Positions 18,333 to 26,125 of a DNA stretch of 64,000 nucleotides are shown here, piece after piece. The stretch is from Photobacterium sp. TLY01. Its GTDB lineage: Bacteria; Pseudomonadota; Gammaproteobacteria; Enterobacterales; Vibrionaceae. The stretch lies in NCBI RefSeq assembly GCF_021432065.1, contig NZ_CP090364.1:2866601-2930600 (forward strand), read 5' to 3'. The notes under the pieces were generated by a model, which saw nothing but the letters and a program-made list of their open reading frames with translations, was not told where the DNA came from and did no database searches. Position 1 is the stretch's first letter. Each line of letters begins with the position of its first letter. Made by a program: the position numbers and the translations under genes.

Positions 18333-20402
18333 ATGTCAGCAGAAACCCCGACAGAAGAGAAAACGCAGCGCAGTTCAACGATCCTGATTCCGGTTTTTAT
18401 TCCCGCCGTGGCGGTCATTTTACTCATGGTCATTGGCACCATCAGTAACCCGACCCTGGCTGGACAAGTCTTCTCAGACACCCTCAGTTACGTCACCCAG
18501 AGTTTCGGCTGGTTCTATATGCTGTCGGTGGCGATCTTTCTGTTTTTTATTGTCACTGTGGCCCTGACCAAATGGGGAGAGATCAAGCTCGGGCCGGATC
18601 ACGCCGAACCGGAGTACAGCTTTCCGGCCTGGTTTGCCATGCTGTTCTCCGCCGGTTACGGGATCGCCCTGCTGTTTTTTGGCGTCGCCGAGCCTGTGCT
18701 GCACTATGCCTCGCCGCCTGACGGCCCGGCGATGACAGTGAATGCCGCCCGACAGGCGATGCAGATTGCCTTTTTCCACTGGGGATTTCATATCTGGGCC
18801 ATTTATGGCCTGGTCGGCCTGACGCTGGCTTATTTCGCCTTTCGTCACGGCCTGCCGTTATCGATGCGCTCCACGCTGTATCCGCTCATCGGCGAAAAAA
18901 TCCACGGCCCGATCGGCCATACCGTGGATATTTTTGCCATCCTCGGTACTCTGTTCGGGATTGCCACCACGCTGGGGCTCTCGGTGGCGCAGATCAATGC
19001 CGGGCTCAATTACCTCTGGCCATCAATACCGGTCAATACCACAGTGCAAATTATTGCGATCATAGTGATCACTGCACTGGCGATTTTTTCTGTGGTCGCC
19101 GGGATGGATAAAGGGGTCAAGCGCCTGTCAATCCTCAACATGGTGTTGGCCATCTCGTTAATGCTGTTTGTGTTTGCCGTCGGGCCAACCATCTTCATTC
19201 TCAATACTTTCATGCAGAACACCGGCAGTTACCTGAGCAATATCGTTGAGCGGACCTTTAATTTGCAGGCCTATACCGCCAGCGACTGGATTGGTAACTG
19301 GACCTTGTTTATCTTCGGCTGGACCATTGCCTGGGCCCCCTTTGTTGGCCTGTTCGTGGCGAAAATCAGCCGCGGCCGCACCATCCGCCAATTCGTGGTC
19401 GGGGTGATGGTGGTGCCAACCATCTTCACCTTCCTGTGGTTCTCTGTGTTCGGTGATACCGCGCTGCATCTGATCATGGTCGAGGGCTATACCCAGCTCA
19501 TCCAGGAAGTACAGAACGATCAGGCCATCGCGTTGTTCAAATTACTGGAGCAGTTACCCCTGACCTCGATCGTTTCCTTTATTACCGTGTTTTTGATCGT
19601 CACCTTTTTCGTCACCTCGTCGGACTCCGGCTCGCTGGTGATCGACTCGCTGGCCTCGGGCGGCGTTGCTCATACTCCGGCGTGGCAACGGGTGTTCTGG
19701 GCATCCATGGAAGGACTGGTCGCAGCTGTGCTCTTGCTGGCCGGTGGTCTCAGCGCCCTGCAAACGGCATCGATTGTCAGCGCCCTGCCCTTTGCGATCA
19801 TCATGCTGATCGCAGCCGTTGGCATGTGGCGGGCACTGGTGATTGAAAGCCATCACAGCCAGAGTCTGGAGCAGCACGTCCAGTCCCGATCGCGCCAGAG
19901 CGGCGGAAAAACCGGGCCGGGGTACTGGAAAAAACGTCTGGCCAACATTGTCGATTTCCCCGGACGCGAAGAAGTCTCAGCCTTTATCCAGAAGACAGTT
20001 TACCCAAGCATGCAGAAAGTCGAGCAGGAACTTGAGCAGCAAGGCTGGGTAGCCGAAGTCATTTACGATGAAGAGCAAGGTCGGGCCAAGTTTGAGGTGT
20101 ATCAGGAAGGGAAGCTGGAATTTCTGTACGAAGTCAGACTGAGAGGTTATCTGTTACCTGATTTTGCCTTCCCGGAAACCGATCATGACCCGGAAGATCC
20201 GGATCATTATTACCGGGCGGAAGTCTTCCTGCGCCGGGGCGGCCGGGCGTACGACGTTTATGGCTATGAACAGCAGGACATTATTTCCGACATCCTGGAT
20301 CAATTCGAGAACTACCTGCACTTCTTACATGTGTCGCCCGGCATCCTGCCGTGGAACATGGAAGAAGAGGAAAACAACGAGCAGCAACAGGCAAAAGAGT
20401 AA
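18333..20402 (+). CDS. betT: BCCT family transporter, BetT-like with long C-terminal domain
   Basis: The protein has 689 residues from ATG 18333, which has GGAG seven nt upstream; the frame is open 51 codons further back but without a ribosome site. About 12 helices fill residues 20-495. The BCCT hallmark GWTIAWAPFVGLFVAKISRG begins near residue 329. A soluble tail of about 190 residues follows, as in BetT-type choline carriers, where it tunes response to osmotic stress. Likely role: sodium- or proton-coupled uptake of choline or a related betaine. Betaine synthesis genes are not next to it, so the substrate is inference. Confidence 0.88.
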   Translation: MSAETPTEEKTQRSSTILIPVFIPAVAVILLMVIGTISNPTLAGQVFSDTLSYVTQSFGWFYMLSVAIFLFFIVTVALTKWGEIKLGPDHAEPEYSFPAWFAMLFSAGYGIALLFFGVAEPVLHYASPPDGPAMTVNAARQAMQIAFFHWGFHIWAIYGLVGLTLAYFAFRHGLPLSMRSTLYPLIGEKIHGPIGHTVDIFAILGTLFGIATTLGLSVAQINAGLNYLWPSIPVNTTVQIIAIIVITALAIFSVVAGMDKGVKRLSILNMVLAISLMLFVFAVGPTIFILNTFMQNTGSYLSNIVERTFNLQAYTASDWIGNWTLFIFGWTIAWAPFVGLFVAKISRGRTIRQFVVGVMVVPTIFTFLWFSVFGDTALHLIMVEGYTQLIQEVQNDQAIALFKLLEQLPLTSIVSFITVFLIVTFFVTSSDSGSLVIDSLASGGVAHTPAWQRVFWASMEGLVAAVLLLAGGLSALQTASIVSALPFAIIMLIAAVGMWRALVIESHHSQSLEQHVQSRSRQSGGKTGPGYWKKRLANIVDFPGREEVSAFIQKTVYPSMQKVEQELEQQGWVAEVIYDEEQGRAKFEVYQEGKLEFLYEVRLRGYLLPDFAFPETDHDPEDPDHYYRAEVFLRRGGRAYDVYGYEQQDIISDILDQFENYLHFLHVSPGILPWNMEEEENNEQQQAKE

Positions 20403-20407
20403 TCAAG

Positions 20408-20445
20408 GCCGCCCTCTCAGTAGGAGGGCGGCTTCCCTTATTTTT
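20408..20445. terminator. Terminator between betT-like gene and the convergent PPOX gene
   Basis: GCCGCCCTC (20408-20416) pairs with GAGGGCGGC (20424-20432), followed on the plus strand by TTCCCTTATTTTT. It overlaps the 3' end of the minus-strand gene at 20438. Confidence 0.85.
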
Positions 20446-21094
20446 CCCAGCGCTCCCCGTAAGCGGCACTGTAGTCCGGCGTCGGGATAGACGCATGCAA
20501 ACCCGCCGTCGCCTTGAGCGGACCAACCACAGTCCGGTACGGAATAAAACCGGCCCAGGCCGGCACATCCAGATCCGCCGGATCATCGCCCACATCTTTA
20601 TTGCTGATTTTCACCGAAGCTTCATGCAGCGGCATCCGCAGCACAGTCGTCGCCATCAGCTCTTTTGGGTTGCTCAGCCGGATGTCCTGCGTCCTTCCGG
20701 GGGCAATCTGCTCGACAAAATGGTTCAGCAGCTGGTCTTTTTCAAGGTTATCTTCAATGACCTCAAACTGGCCGAACACCACAGCCGAGCGGTAATGGGC
20801 ACTGTGATTGAACGCTGACCGCGCCAGCACCCAGCCATCGAACAGCGTGAAAGTTAAACAGGTTTGCACCGCCTGCCTGAGTCTGCGCAGCAAACGGCTG
20901 TTGTTGGCGCCGTGAATATAAACAAAATCCCCCACCCGCCACGCCAGCATCGGGATCACCACTGGCCCCTGCGCTTCCTGAATCGCCACGTGCGCCACCA
21001 GACTTTCATCAATGATCTGATACAGTTTTTCCTGCTCGAACACCGCCTTGTGGGCCCCTTTTTTGATTGCCGTTCTCTGACTTGTCGATAACAT
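20438..21094 (-). CDS. Pyridoxamine 5'-phosphate oxidase-related FMN-binding protein
   Basis: The 218-residue protein has the split-barrel pattern of flavin-binding PPOX relatives of the NimA type: AHVAIQEAQGPVVIPMLAWRVGDFVYIHG followed by NSRLLRRLRQ and the LTFTLFDGWVLARS strand. Members bind FMN, F420 or heme and reduce small molecules or act in vitamin B6 chemistry; the substrate is unknown here. ATG 21094 has a GGGACAG spaced well; an in-frame ATG six codons earlier (21112) is possible. Such genes often sit divergent from MocR regulators, and one occurs 1.1 kb away beyond a MipA gene. Confidence 0.85.
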   Translation of the reverse strand: MLSTSQRTAIKKGAHKAVFEQEKLYQIIDESLVAHVAIQEAQGPVVIPMLAWRVGDFVYIHGANNSRLLRRLRQAVQTCLTFTLFDGWVLARSAFNHSAHYRSAVVFGQFEVIEDNLEKDQLLNHFVEQIAPGRTQDIRLSNPKELMATTVLRMPLHEASVKISNKDVGDDPADLDVPAWAGFIPYRTVVGPLKATAGLHASIPTPDYSAAYGERWEK

Positions 21095-21328
21095 CACTGT
21101 CCCTGTTGTCATTGCGTCTCAAATGATTCTGCCAATGTAACGGCAAACCGGTATGGTTTTCAGAGCCAGTTTTAACAAAATGACAGGACCAGTTATATCT
21201 GTGAAAATCGCCAGAATAAGGTCACGTCACAAGGACGAATCATGCTGCATGGCGCAAACTGAGCTATCTTGCTATCAGAGCGAAATGTTCGTCGTATCAA
21301 CGCCATCGGCTATATAGGACAAGACACC

Positions 21329-22153
21329 ATGAAAAACATCTCCCTTCACGTTGTCGCATTGTTTGGCGCGCTATCCTGTTTTGGTTCGGTCCATGCGGCA
21401 GAAACAAGAACTCCTCTCGTTCCGCTTCCTTCTCTCGACGATTTTACAGATGGCGATGGCTGGGGAGTTGGACTTGGGCTCAGTGTTGAATATGAGTCTG
21501 CTTATGAGGGCTCAGACGAATTTGAGCTTGAGGTCGAGCCCGCCGGGGGGGTGCAGTGGCGAACGGGCGACCATCTTTTTTACTGGTCCGGTCTGGCCAT
21601 TGGCTGGCGAACTTTGGTGAAGGATGGCTGGTTGGTGCAAACCTCTTTGGGCTACGAGGAAGGTCGTGAAGAGGGCGATTCAGAAGATGGCCGACTGGAT
21701 GGGTTAGGCGAGTCGGATTCTGGTGTGACATTGCTGCTGGAAACGCGCTATGCCCTTGCAGAGAATTGGCGTTACTTTTTAGATGGCCGTGTATTAACAG
21801 GAGAAATTGGTACCCTCGGAATTTTTGGCGCAGGCACATGTCTGGCGTGCCAGCCGAACGGCACTGGCTGGGAAGTTGGCGCTGTGGTCACTTTTCACGA
21901 TGGTAAGCTCGCCAACCGGGACTTTGGAGTCAACACACAGCAATCCATCAATTCAGGCCTTCCGGAAACCGATGTGGATAGCGGGTACCGATCAACAGGT
22001 GTGAATGTGAACTACCGGAATTACTTAAACGAAAACTGGCAGGTCTTCGGAGAAGTACTTTACGAAGTTTACGGAAGTGACGTGAGCGATAGCCCAATCT
22101 CCCGAAATAATTACGAAGCGGAAATCGGTGTTGGCTTCATTTATGTGTTCTGA
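21329..22153 (+). CDS. MipA/OmpV family outer membrane protein
   Basis: From ATG 21329 (AGGAC about 8 nt upstream) the 274-residue product has a signal peptide ending SVHA|AETR. Amphipathic strands follow, ending NNYEAEIGVGFIYVF, a typical outer-membrane C-terminus. The WGVGLGLSVEYESAYEGSD and GDHLFYWSGLAIGWR segments fit MipA/OmpV, a family that includes an MltA-interacting scaffold protein and osmotically regulated OmpV. A frame 20 codons longer exists but lacks a signal start. It sits 60 bp before the MocR gene. Confidence 0.85.
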   Translation: MKNISLHVVALFGALSCFGSVHAAETRTPLVPLPSLDDFTDGDGWGVGLGLSVEYESAYEGSDEFELEVEPAGGVQWRTGDHLFYWSGLAIGWRTLVKDGWLVQTSLGYEEGREEGDSEDGRLDGLGESDSGVTLLLETRYALAENWRYFLDGRVLTGEIGTLGIFGAGTCLACQPNGTGWEVGAVVTFHDGKLANRDFGVNTQQSINSGLPETDVDSGYRSTGVNVNYRNYLNENWQVFGEVLYEVYGSDVSDSPISRNNYEAEIGVGFIYVF

Positions 22154-22213
22154 TGTGCAGTAATACGGAGCCAAGAGGTAAATTCTGATCATCAATGGAC
22201 TTGAAAAGGTGAA

Positions 22214-23668
22214 ATGGACTTGGCTTTGTTATCTCCAACACTCATAGAAACCGGGGATCTGTCGCTCACGGGAGGTTCGGGTACGCGACAGGAGCGACTA
22301 TTTCACGCGATCCGCGACAAAATTGTCGCTAACCTGTGGCCAATGGGCGGGAAATTGCCGTCAACACGTCACCTTGCGCAAGAACTGAAATTGAGCCGAA
22401 ATACCGTCACAGCAGCTTACGAGCAGCTGGCTGCCGAAGGATATATCGAAAGCCGGTTGGGCTCAGGATTCTATGTCGCGGTTGAACTGCCGGAACACTT
22501 CATCACAGCCGGGGCAAACCGCTCCCCCAATCAGGCTGTTTCTGCCGTTAAACGGGCCTACATCAATCTTCCCTTTGCGCCGGGTGTACCGGATCTGGCG
22601 GCCTTTCCCGCGGCAAAGTGGCAGAAATTACTGCAGCGCCATGCGGGCAGACCAGCCTTACTGGGCAATCAGGATCTGCAGGGCTTGCCCGAGCTGCGTC
22701 AGGCGGTGTCGGATTATCTGGCCTCCAGCCGATCGGTTCACTGCGATCCCAGCCGGATCATCATCACTGCCGGAGCGCAGCAGGCGCTGTCGCTGGCTTT
22801 GCTGTCGACCCTCTCCCGTGGCGACAGCGTCCTGATGGAGCAACCCGGCTATACGCAGATGCGTAAAGTCATCGACTGGCAAGGCTACCAGTTCGCGCCG
22901 CTGCACATCCGACCGCAAACCGGCCCGGATGTTGAAGCAATCCGCGCCAGCCAGGCCAAAGCGTTATACCTGACGCCGAGCAATCAGTATCCCATGGGCA
23001 CGACCCTGAATACCGAACAGCGGCTGAGCGTGATTGACTGGGCCGTGCAGGGCCAGCGCTGGATCATTGAAGATGACTACGATAGTGAATTTCAGTTTGC
23101 CCATCGTCCTTATACCAGCATGCAGGGGCTGGCCGCACAAATGGGCCATGACAGCCGGGTGCTCTATATTGGCTCTTTCAGCAAAGTGATGTTTAACAGC
23201 CTGCGGCTGGGTTATCTGGTGGTACCGCAATCACTGCTTGAGCCGTGTCTGAGGCTCAAAGATGCGATGAGCGGCGACACCCCGGCGCTGATGCAGGCCG
23301 CTCTGGCGGACTTTATTCAGGAAGGTGATCTGCTGCGCCATATCCGAAAAATGCGTCGGGCGTACAAAGAAAAGCACCGCTTGATGCTGGATGCCATCAG
23401 CCGCTTTTTCGGGGATCAGGTAGAAGTGATCAGCCAGCCTGCCGGACTGCATGTCACCCTCAGGTGGCAGACTGGCATCCGTGAAGATAACTGGGCGCAG
23501 CAAGCCGAAGCTGCCGGGATTGTGCTGCGGCCACTGAGTTACTATGAGCACCCGCCGCACCAAAACAGAGACTGGCACGGGGCAGTGCTCGGCTTTGGCA
23601 ATGTGGCGCCCGATGCGATCGCGCCGCTGATTGCCCGTTTGGCCACGCTGTTTCATTGTCAGCCATAA
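22214..23668 (+). CDS. MocR-type PLP-dependent transcriptional regulator
   Basis: A GntR winged helix occupies about residues 25-95 (GGKLPSTRHLAQELKLSRNT). It is fused to a class I aminotransferase fold with IIEDDYDSEF and the PLP-lysine segment SFSKVMFNSLRLGY. Total length of 484 residues is normal for MocR, PdxR and GabR proteins, which sense vitamin B6 or amino compounds through the aminotransferase half. The ATG at 22214 follows AAAAGGTGAA. A five-codon mini-frame at 22195-22212 ends one nt before it. The target may be itself or the nearby PPOX gene. Confidence 0.93.
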   Translation: MDLALLSPTLIETGDLSLTGGSGTRQERLFHAIRDKIVANLWPMGGKLPSTRHLAQELKLSRNTVTAAYEQLAAEGYIESRLGSGFYVAVELPEHFITAGANRSPNQAVSAVKRAYINLPFAPGVPDLAAFPAAKWQKLLQRHAGRPALLGNQDLQGLPELRQAVSDYLASSRSVHCDPSRIIITAGAQQALSLALLSTLSRGDSVLMEQPGYTQMRKVIDWQGYQFAPLHIRPQTGPDVEAIRASQAKALYLTPSNQYPMGTTLNTEQRLSVIDWAVQGQRWIIEDDYDSEFQFAHRPYTSMQGLAAQMGHDSRVLYIGSFSKVMFNSLRLGYLVVPQSLLEPCLRLKDAMSGDTPALMQAALADFIQEGDLLRHIRKMRRAYKEKHRLMLDAISRFFGDQVEVISQPAGLHVTLRWQTGIREDNWAQQAEAAGIVLRPLSYYEHPPHQNRDWHGAVLGFGNVAPDAIAPLIARLATLFHCQP

Positions 23669-23686
23669 CGGGCAATCCCACCGGTA

Positions 23687-24667
23687 TCAGTGCAGCTGGT
23701 CGCCGCGATACTGAATCCGGCCTTGCGGACCGACATCAATCTGATACGGCGTGGCATGGACGCCATAGGCTTTGTACAGCGCATTGTCGGTGTCAAAAAT
23801 CAGCTGCGCCGTCAGGCCGAATTTTTCCGCAAAACCAGCGGCGATACCGGCATCAATGTAATAGCCGCTGATCACGCCCACCCACTGACGGGACGGATCC
23901 GATTCAACCTGCTGCTGCCACTTTGCCAGTTTTGCCTCACATCCGGGGAAATGCGGCATCGGACACAGGGCATCAACAAAGACCAGAGACACAGATTGCT
24001 TACCTTTGCTCTGCTGCAGTAATCCCGTCAGCGACACCGTCTGATCAGAGAGGGTCTGGCGCTCAAACCGGGGGGCCTCAGCACCGACCTGCGGCACCAC
24101 ATAAGGTGCAGGCTGTTTCACGGTACTTCCGGATTCAGCGGGGGGCTGGAGCGCTTTCCAGGCATCGGATTCAGCATCCCGTTTTGGGGCCGCTTCAGTC
24201 TTTTTGTCTGGGTTCAGATAAGCCAGCAAAGCCTCATTCCCGCCCGAGAACACCACGTTGCCGTGCTCAATCAGCACATGCGCCGGGGTTTGCCACAAGC
24301 CGAACTGCTTGAGCAGCGCTTGCTGATGATCGAGGACCAGCGGTGCAACTTGCGGGTAATCACTCTGGAATTCCTGCAATTGCGCGCGCGTCACATTAAA
24401 TTCCGGCTGGATCCAGATCTGCTGTGTGGATTGCAGAAATGATGGCGGTAACTGGGCGACGAAAGCTTCCGCTCCCTCTCCGGCATAGCTGGTCCAGATA
24501 TCCAGAAACACCAGATGGGTCCGGGTCTGATCAGACAGTGCGAGCGGCTCGCCTGCGATCGTTTGCTGCTGTTCCAGCAAGGCCATGCTCGATTCAGCCT
24601 GAGCAACTGCCGGGGTCAGCAGGCAGGCCAGCAGAGAAAATGTGTATAAAAAACTTGCTCGTTTCAT
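23687..24667 (-). CDS. Exported protein with two thioredoxin-like domains, first lacking CxxC
   Basis: A signal peptide ending AVAQA|ESSM precedes two thioredoxin-fold modules in 326 residues. The first (about 25-150) has the expected strand and active-site position, but there reads FLDIWTSYAGEGAE, so no CxxC. It keeps the cis-proline region WQTPAHVLI. A Lys/Asp/Pro-rich linker follows. The second (about 195-326) has VFVDALCPMPHFPGCEAKL, with two spaced cysteines, and ATPYQIDV. It is last in an operon with a TlpA-like reductase and a CcdA-like membrane protein, so it probably receives electrons from them in the periplasm. Confidence 0.82.
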   Translation of the reverse strand: MKRASFLYTFSLLACLLTPAVAQAESSMALLEQQQTIAGEPLALSDQTRTHLVFLDIWTSYAGEGAEAFVAQLPPSFLQSTQQIWIQPEFNVTRAQLQEFQSDYPQVAPLVLDHQQALLKQFGLWQTPAHVLIEHGNVVFSGGNEALLAYLNPDKKTEAAPKRDAESDAWKALQPPAESGSTVKQPAPYVVPQVGAEAPRFERQTLSDQTVSLTGLLQQSKGKQSVSLVFVDALCPMPHFPGCEAKLAKWQQQVESDPSRQWVGVISGYYIDAGIAAGFAEKFGLTAQLIFDTDNALYKAYGVHATPYQIDVGPQGRIQYRGDQLH

Positions 24668-24701
24668 GCATTTATCCTCTCAATTCCGTTCTTAGAACAC
24701 T

Positions 24702-25205
24702 TCAGTGCTGAGCCCATTGCTCGATGATCTGATCCAGCTGATCCGTCGCCAGAAAAGTGCGGTAGGCAATATTTCCGTCCTTGTCGATCAGAATATGGTG
24801 CGGTGTGCCCACGACCTGATATTTCTGGGTAATCTCTCCATTGGCATCAAAAATAGTGGGAATGTCATACCCTTCCTGACGGAAAAACTGCTGCACATTG
24901 GCCACCGAATCATTGAAACCCACGTTCACCGAAATCACTTTTATCTCGTCGCCAAACTCATCCTTGATGGCATTCAGATGCGGCATCTCCGCCTTGCAGA
25001 AGCTGCACCAGGTCGCCCAGAATTTGAGATAAACCGGCTGCTTACCCAGATAATCCGCGAGTTTAAATGCCTGGCCCGATACCGTTGTTGCCGTAAACAA
25101 GGGCGCGGTCTGCGCCGTCTCCGCGGCTTGCACCGCAGGCAGCGACAATGCCAGTGCCATCACCATGGCTTGCCAGCCTTTGTGAAACAAAGCAGAAGTT
25201 TTCAT
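24702..25205 (-). CDS. TlpA/ResA-like periplasmic thiol-disulfide reductase
   Basis: From ATG 25205 the 167-residue protein has a signal peptide (ALSLPAVQA|AETAQ), a thioredoxin fold and the redox motif KFWATWCSFCKAEMP with Cys67 and Cys70. The cis-proline segment is VGTPHHILID. The start overlaps the stop of the CcdA-like gene as ATGA, so the two are translationally coupled. A longer frame reaching 25733 only mirrors the upstream gene. Likely role: reduce periplasmic disulfides with electrons passed across the membrane by the CcdA-like partner. Confidence 0.9.
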   Translation of the reverse strand: MKTSALFHKGWQAMVMALALSLPAVQAAETAQTAPLFTATTVSGQAFKLADYLGKQPVYLKFWATWCSFCKAEMPHLNAIKDEFGDEIKVISVNVGFNDSVANVQQFFRQEGYDIPTIFDANGEITQKYQVVGTPHHILIDKDGNIAYRTFLATDQLDQIIEQWAQH

Positions 25206-25903
25206 ATGTTCTCCATTGATATGATCTGAAAGAAAAAGAAGGTCCCGGCTCCGGCCATCATCATGGCCATCAGCCATTTCACCCGGTTCATCCACTGACC
25301 GGAGCGCGGCAGCGAGGCCAGCAATCCGCTGAAGGTGCCCGCCAGCACCAGCAAGGCACTCATGCCCAGCGCGAACACAAACATCAGCAACGCCGCCCAG
25401 TACGCATTTCCGGCGGACGCCACGTACATCAGCAGCATGCCCAGAACCGGCGAGGTACAGGGCGCCATCACCAGCCCCGAACAGGCCCCGGCCAGAAACG
25501 TCCCGATCATCGGATGACGAACCAGCCGCGGCAGGGACAGGTTGAGCGACAATCCGGGCAAGCGAAGCCACCCCAGCATCCAGGCCGCCATCGCAAAGCA
25601 GAATGCCCCCATCAGCAGCAGCGTGAGCGGATGCGTCGCCACCACGCCAAACAATTGGCCTGTGGTCGCTGCCAGCACGCCCAACAGGGCATACACCACC
25701 GCCAGACCCATCACATAACTGAGAGAGAGCCAAAAGGATTGCCTGCGGTCACGGGCCTGACTGCCCACTACGGAAACAGTGATGGGCAACATGGGGTAAA
25801 CGCAGGGTGTCAGGCTGGTAAACAGCCCGGCCAGAAAGACCGCGCCAACAATCCACAGCCCGAATTGCTGGTTGAAAAGCGCAGCCTGAATTGCAGTTTC
25901 CAT
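25202..25903 (-). CDS. CcdA/DsbD-like membrane thiol electron carrier
   Basis: The 233-residue integral protein has about six helices. Its two conserved cysteines lie in TSLTPCVYPMLPITV and LVMAPCTSPVLGML, the pair that shuttles electrons through the membrane in DsbD-beta and CcdA. It lacks the periplasmic alpha and gamma thioredoxin domains of full DsbD; the separate TlpA-like gene coupled to it may supply that part. It is first in the operon, facing the divergent winged-helix regulator across a 220-bp gap with phased repeats. Confidence 0.9.
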   Translation of the reverse strand: METAIQAALFNQQFGLWIVGAVFLAGLFTSLTPCVYPMLPITVSVVGSQARDRRQSFWLSLSYVMGLAVVYALLGVLAATTGQLFGVVATHPLTLLLMGAFCFAMAAWMLGWLRLPGLSLNLSLPRLVRHPMIGTFLAGACSGLVMAPCTSPVLGMLLMYVASAGNAYWAALLMFVFALGMSALLVLAGTFSGLLASLPRSGQWMNRVKWLMAMMMAGAGTFFFFQIISMENI

Positions 25904-25977
25904 TGAAGGTCACATCCTTTGTCGTGAACGATGCAACCGTTATATCGGACAATCAAAAATGCGTTCTCAAATCGGCC

Positions 25978-26026
25978 TAAAATGGCGGTAAAATCGACAT
26001 AAAATCAAGATAAAACATATAAAATC
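25978..26026. repeat. Five phased TAAAAT repeats between the thiol-redox operon and its divergent regulator
   Basis: TAAAAT or TAAAAC units begin at 25978, 25989, 26000, 26011 and 26020, spaced 11, 11, 11 and 9 bp. Near one helical turn, this would place repeated sites on one DNA face. It resembles the direct-repeat TNAAA boxes bound by ToxR-type winged helices, and such a protein is encoded next door. Confidence 0.7.
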
Positions 26027-26125
26027 AATGAGTTAAGACCAAAATCTTTTCGTCATAGCTGATTGATTTCAGACCGGTTGTCCGTACAATGAAGCCACAG
26101 AAATTCAGACGCAACCGGACACGCT

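Noticed and set aside
25206..25733. N-terminal extension of the TlpA-like frame
   Set aside because: It overlaps the CcdA-like gene in another frame; the ATG at 25205 with a signal peptide is the natural start.
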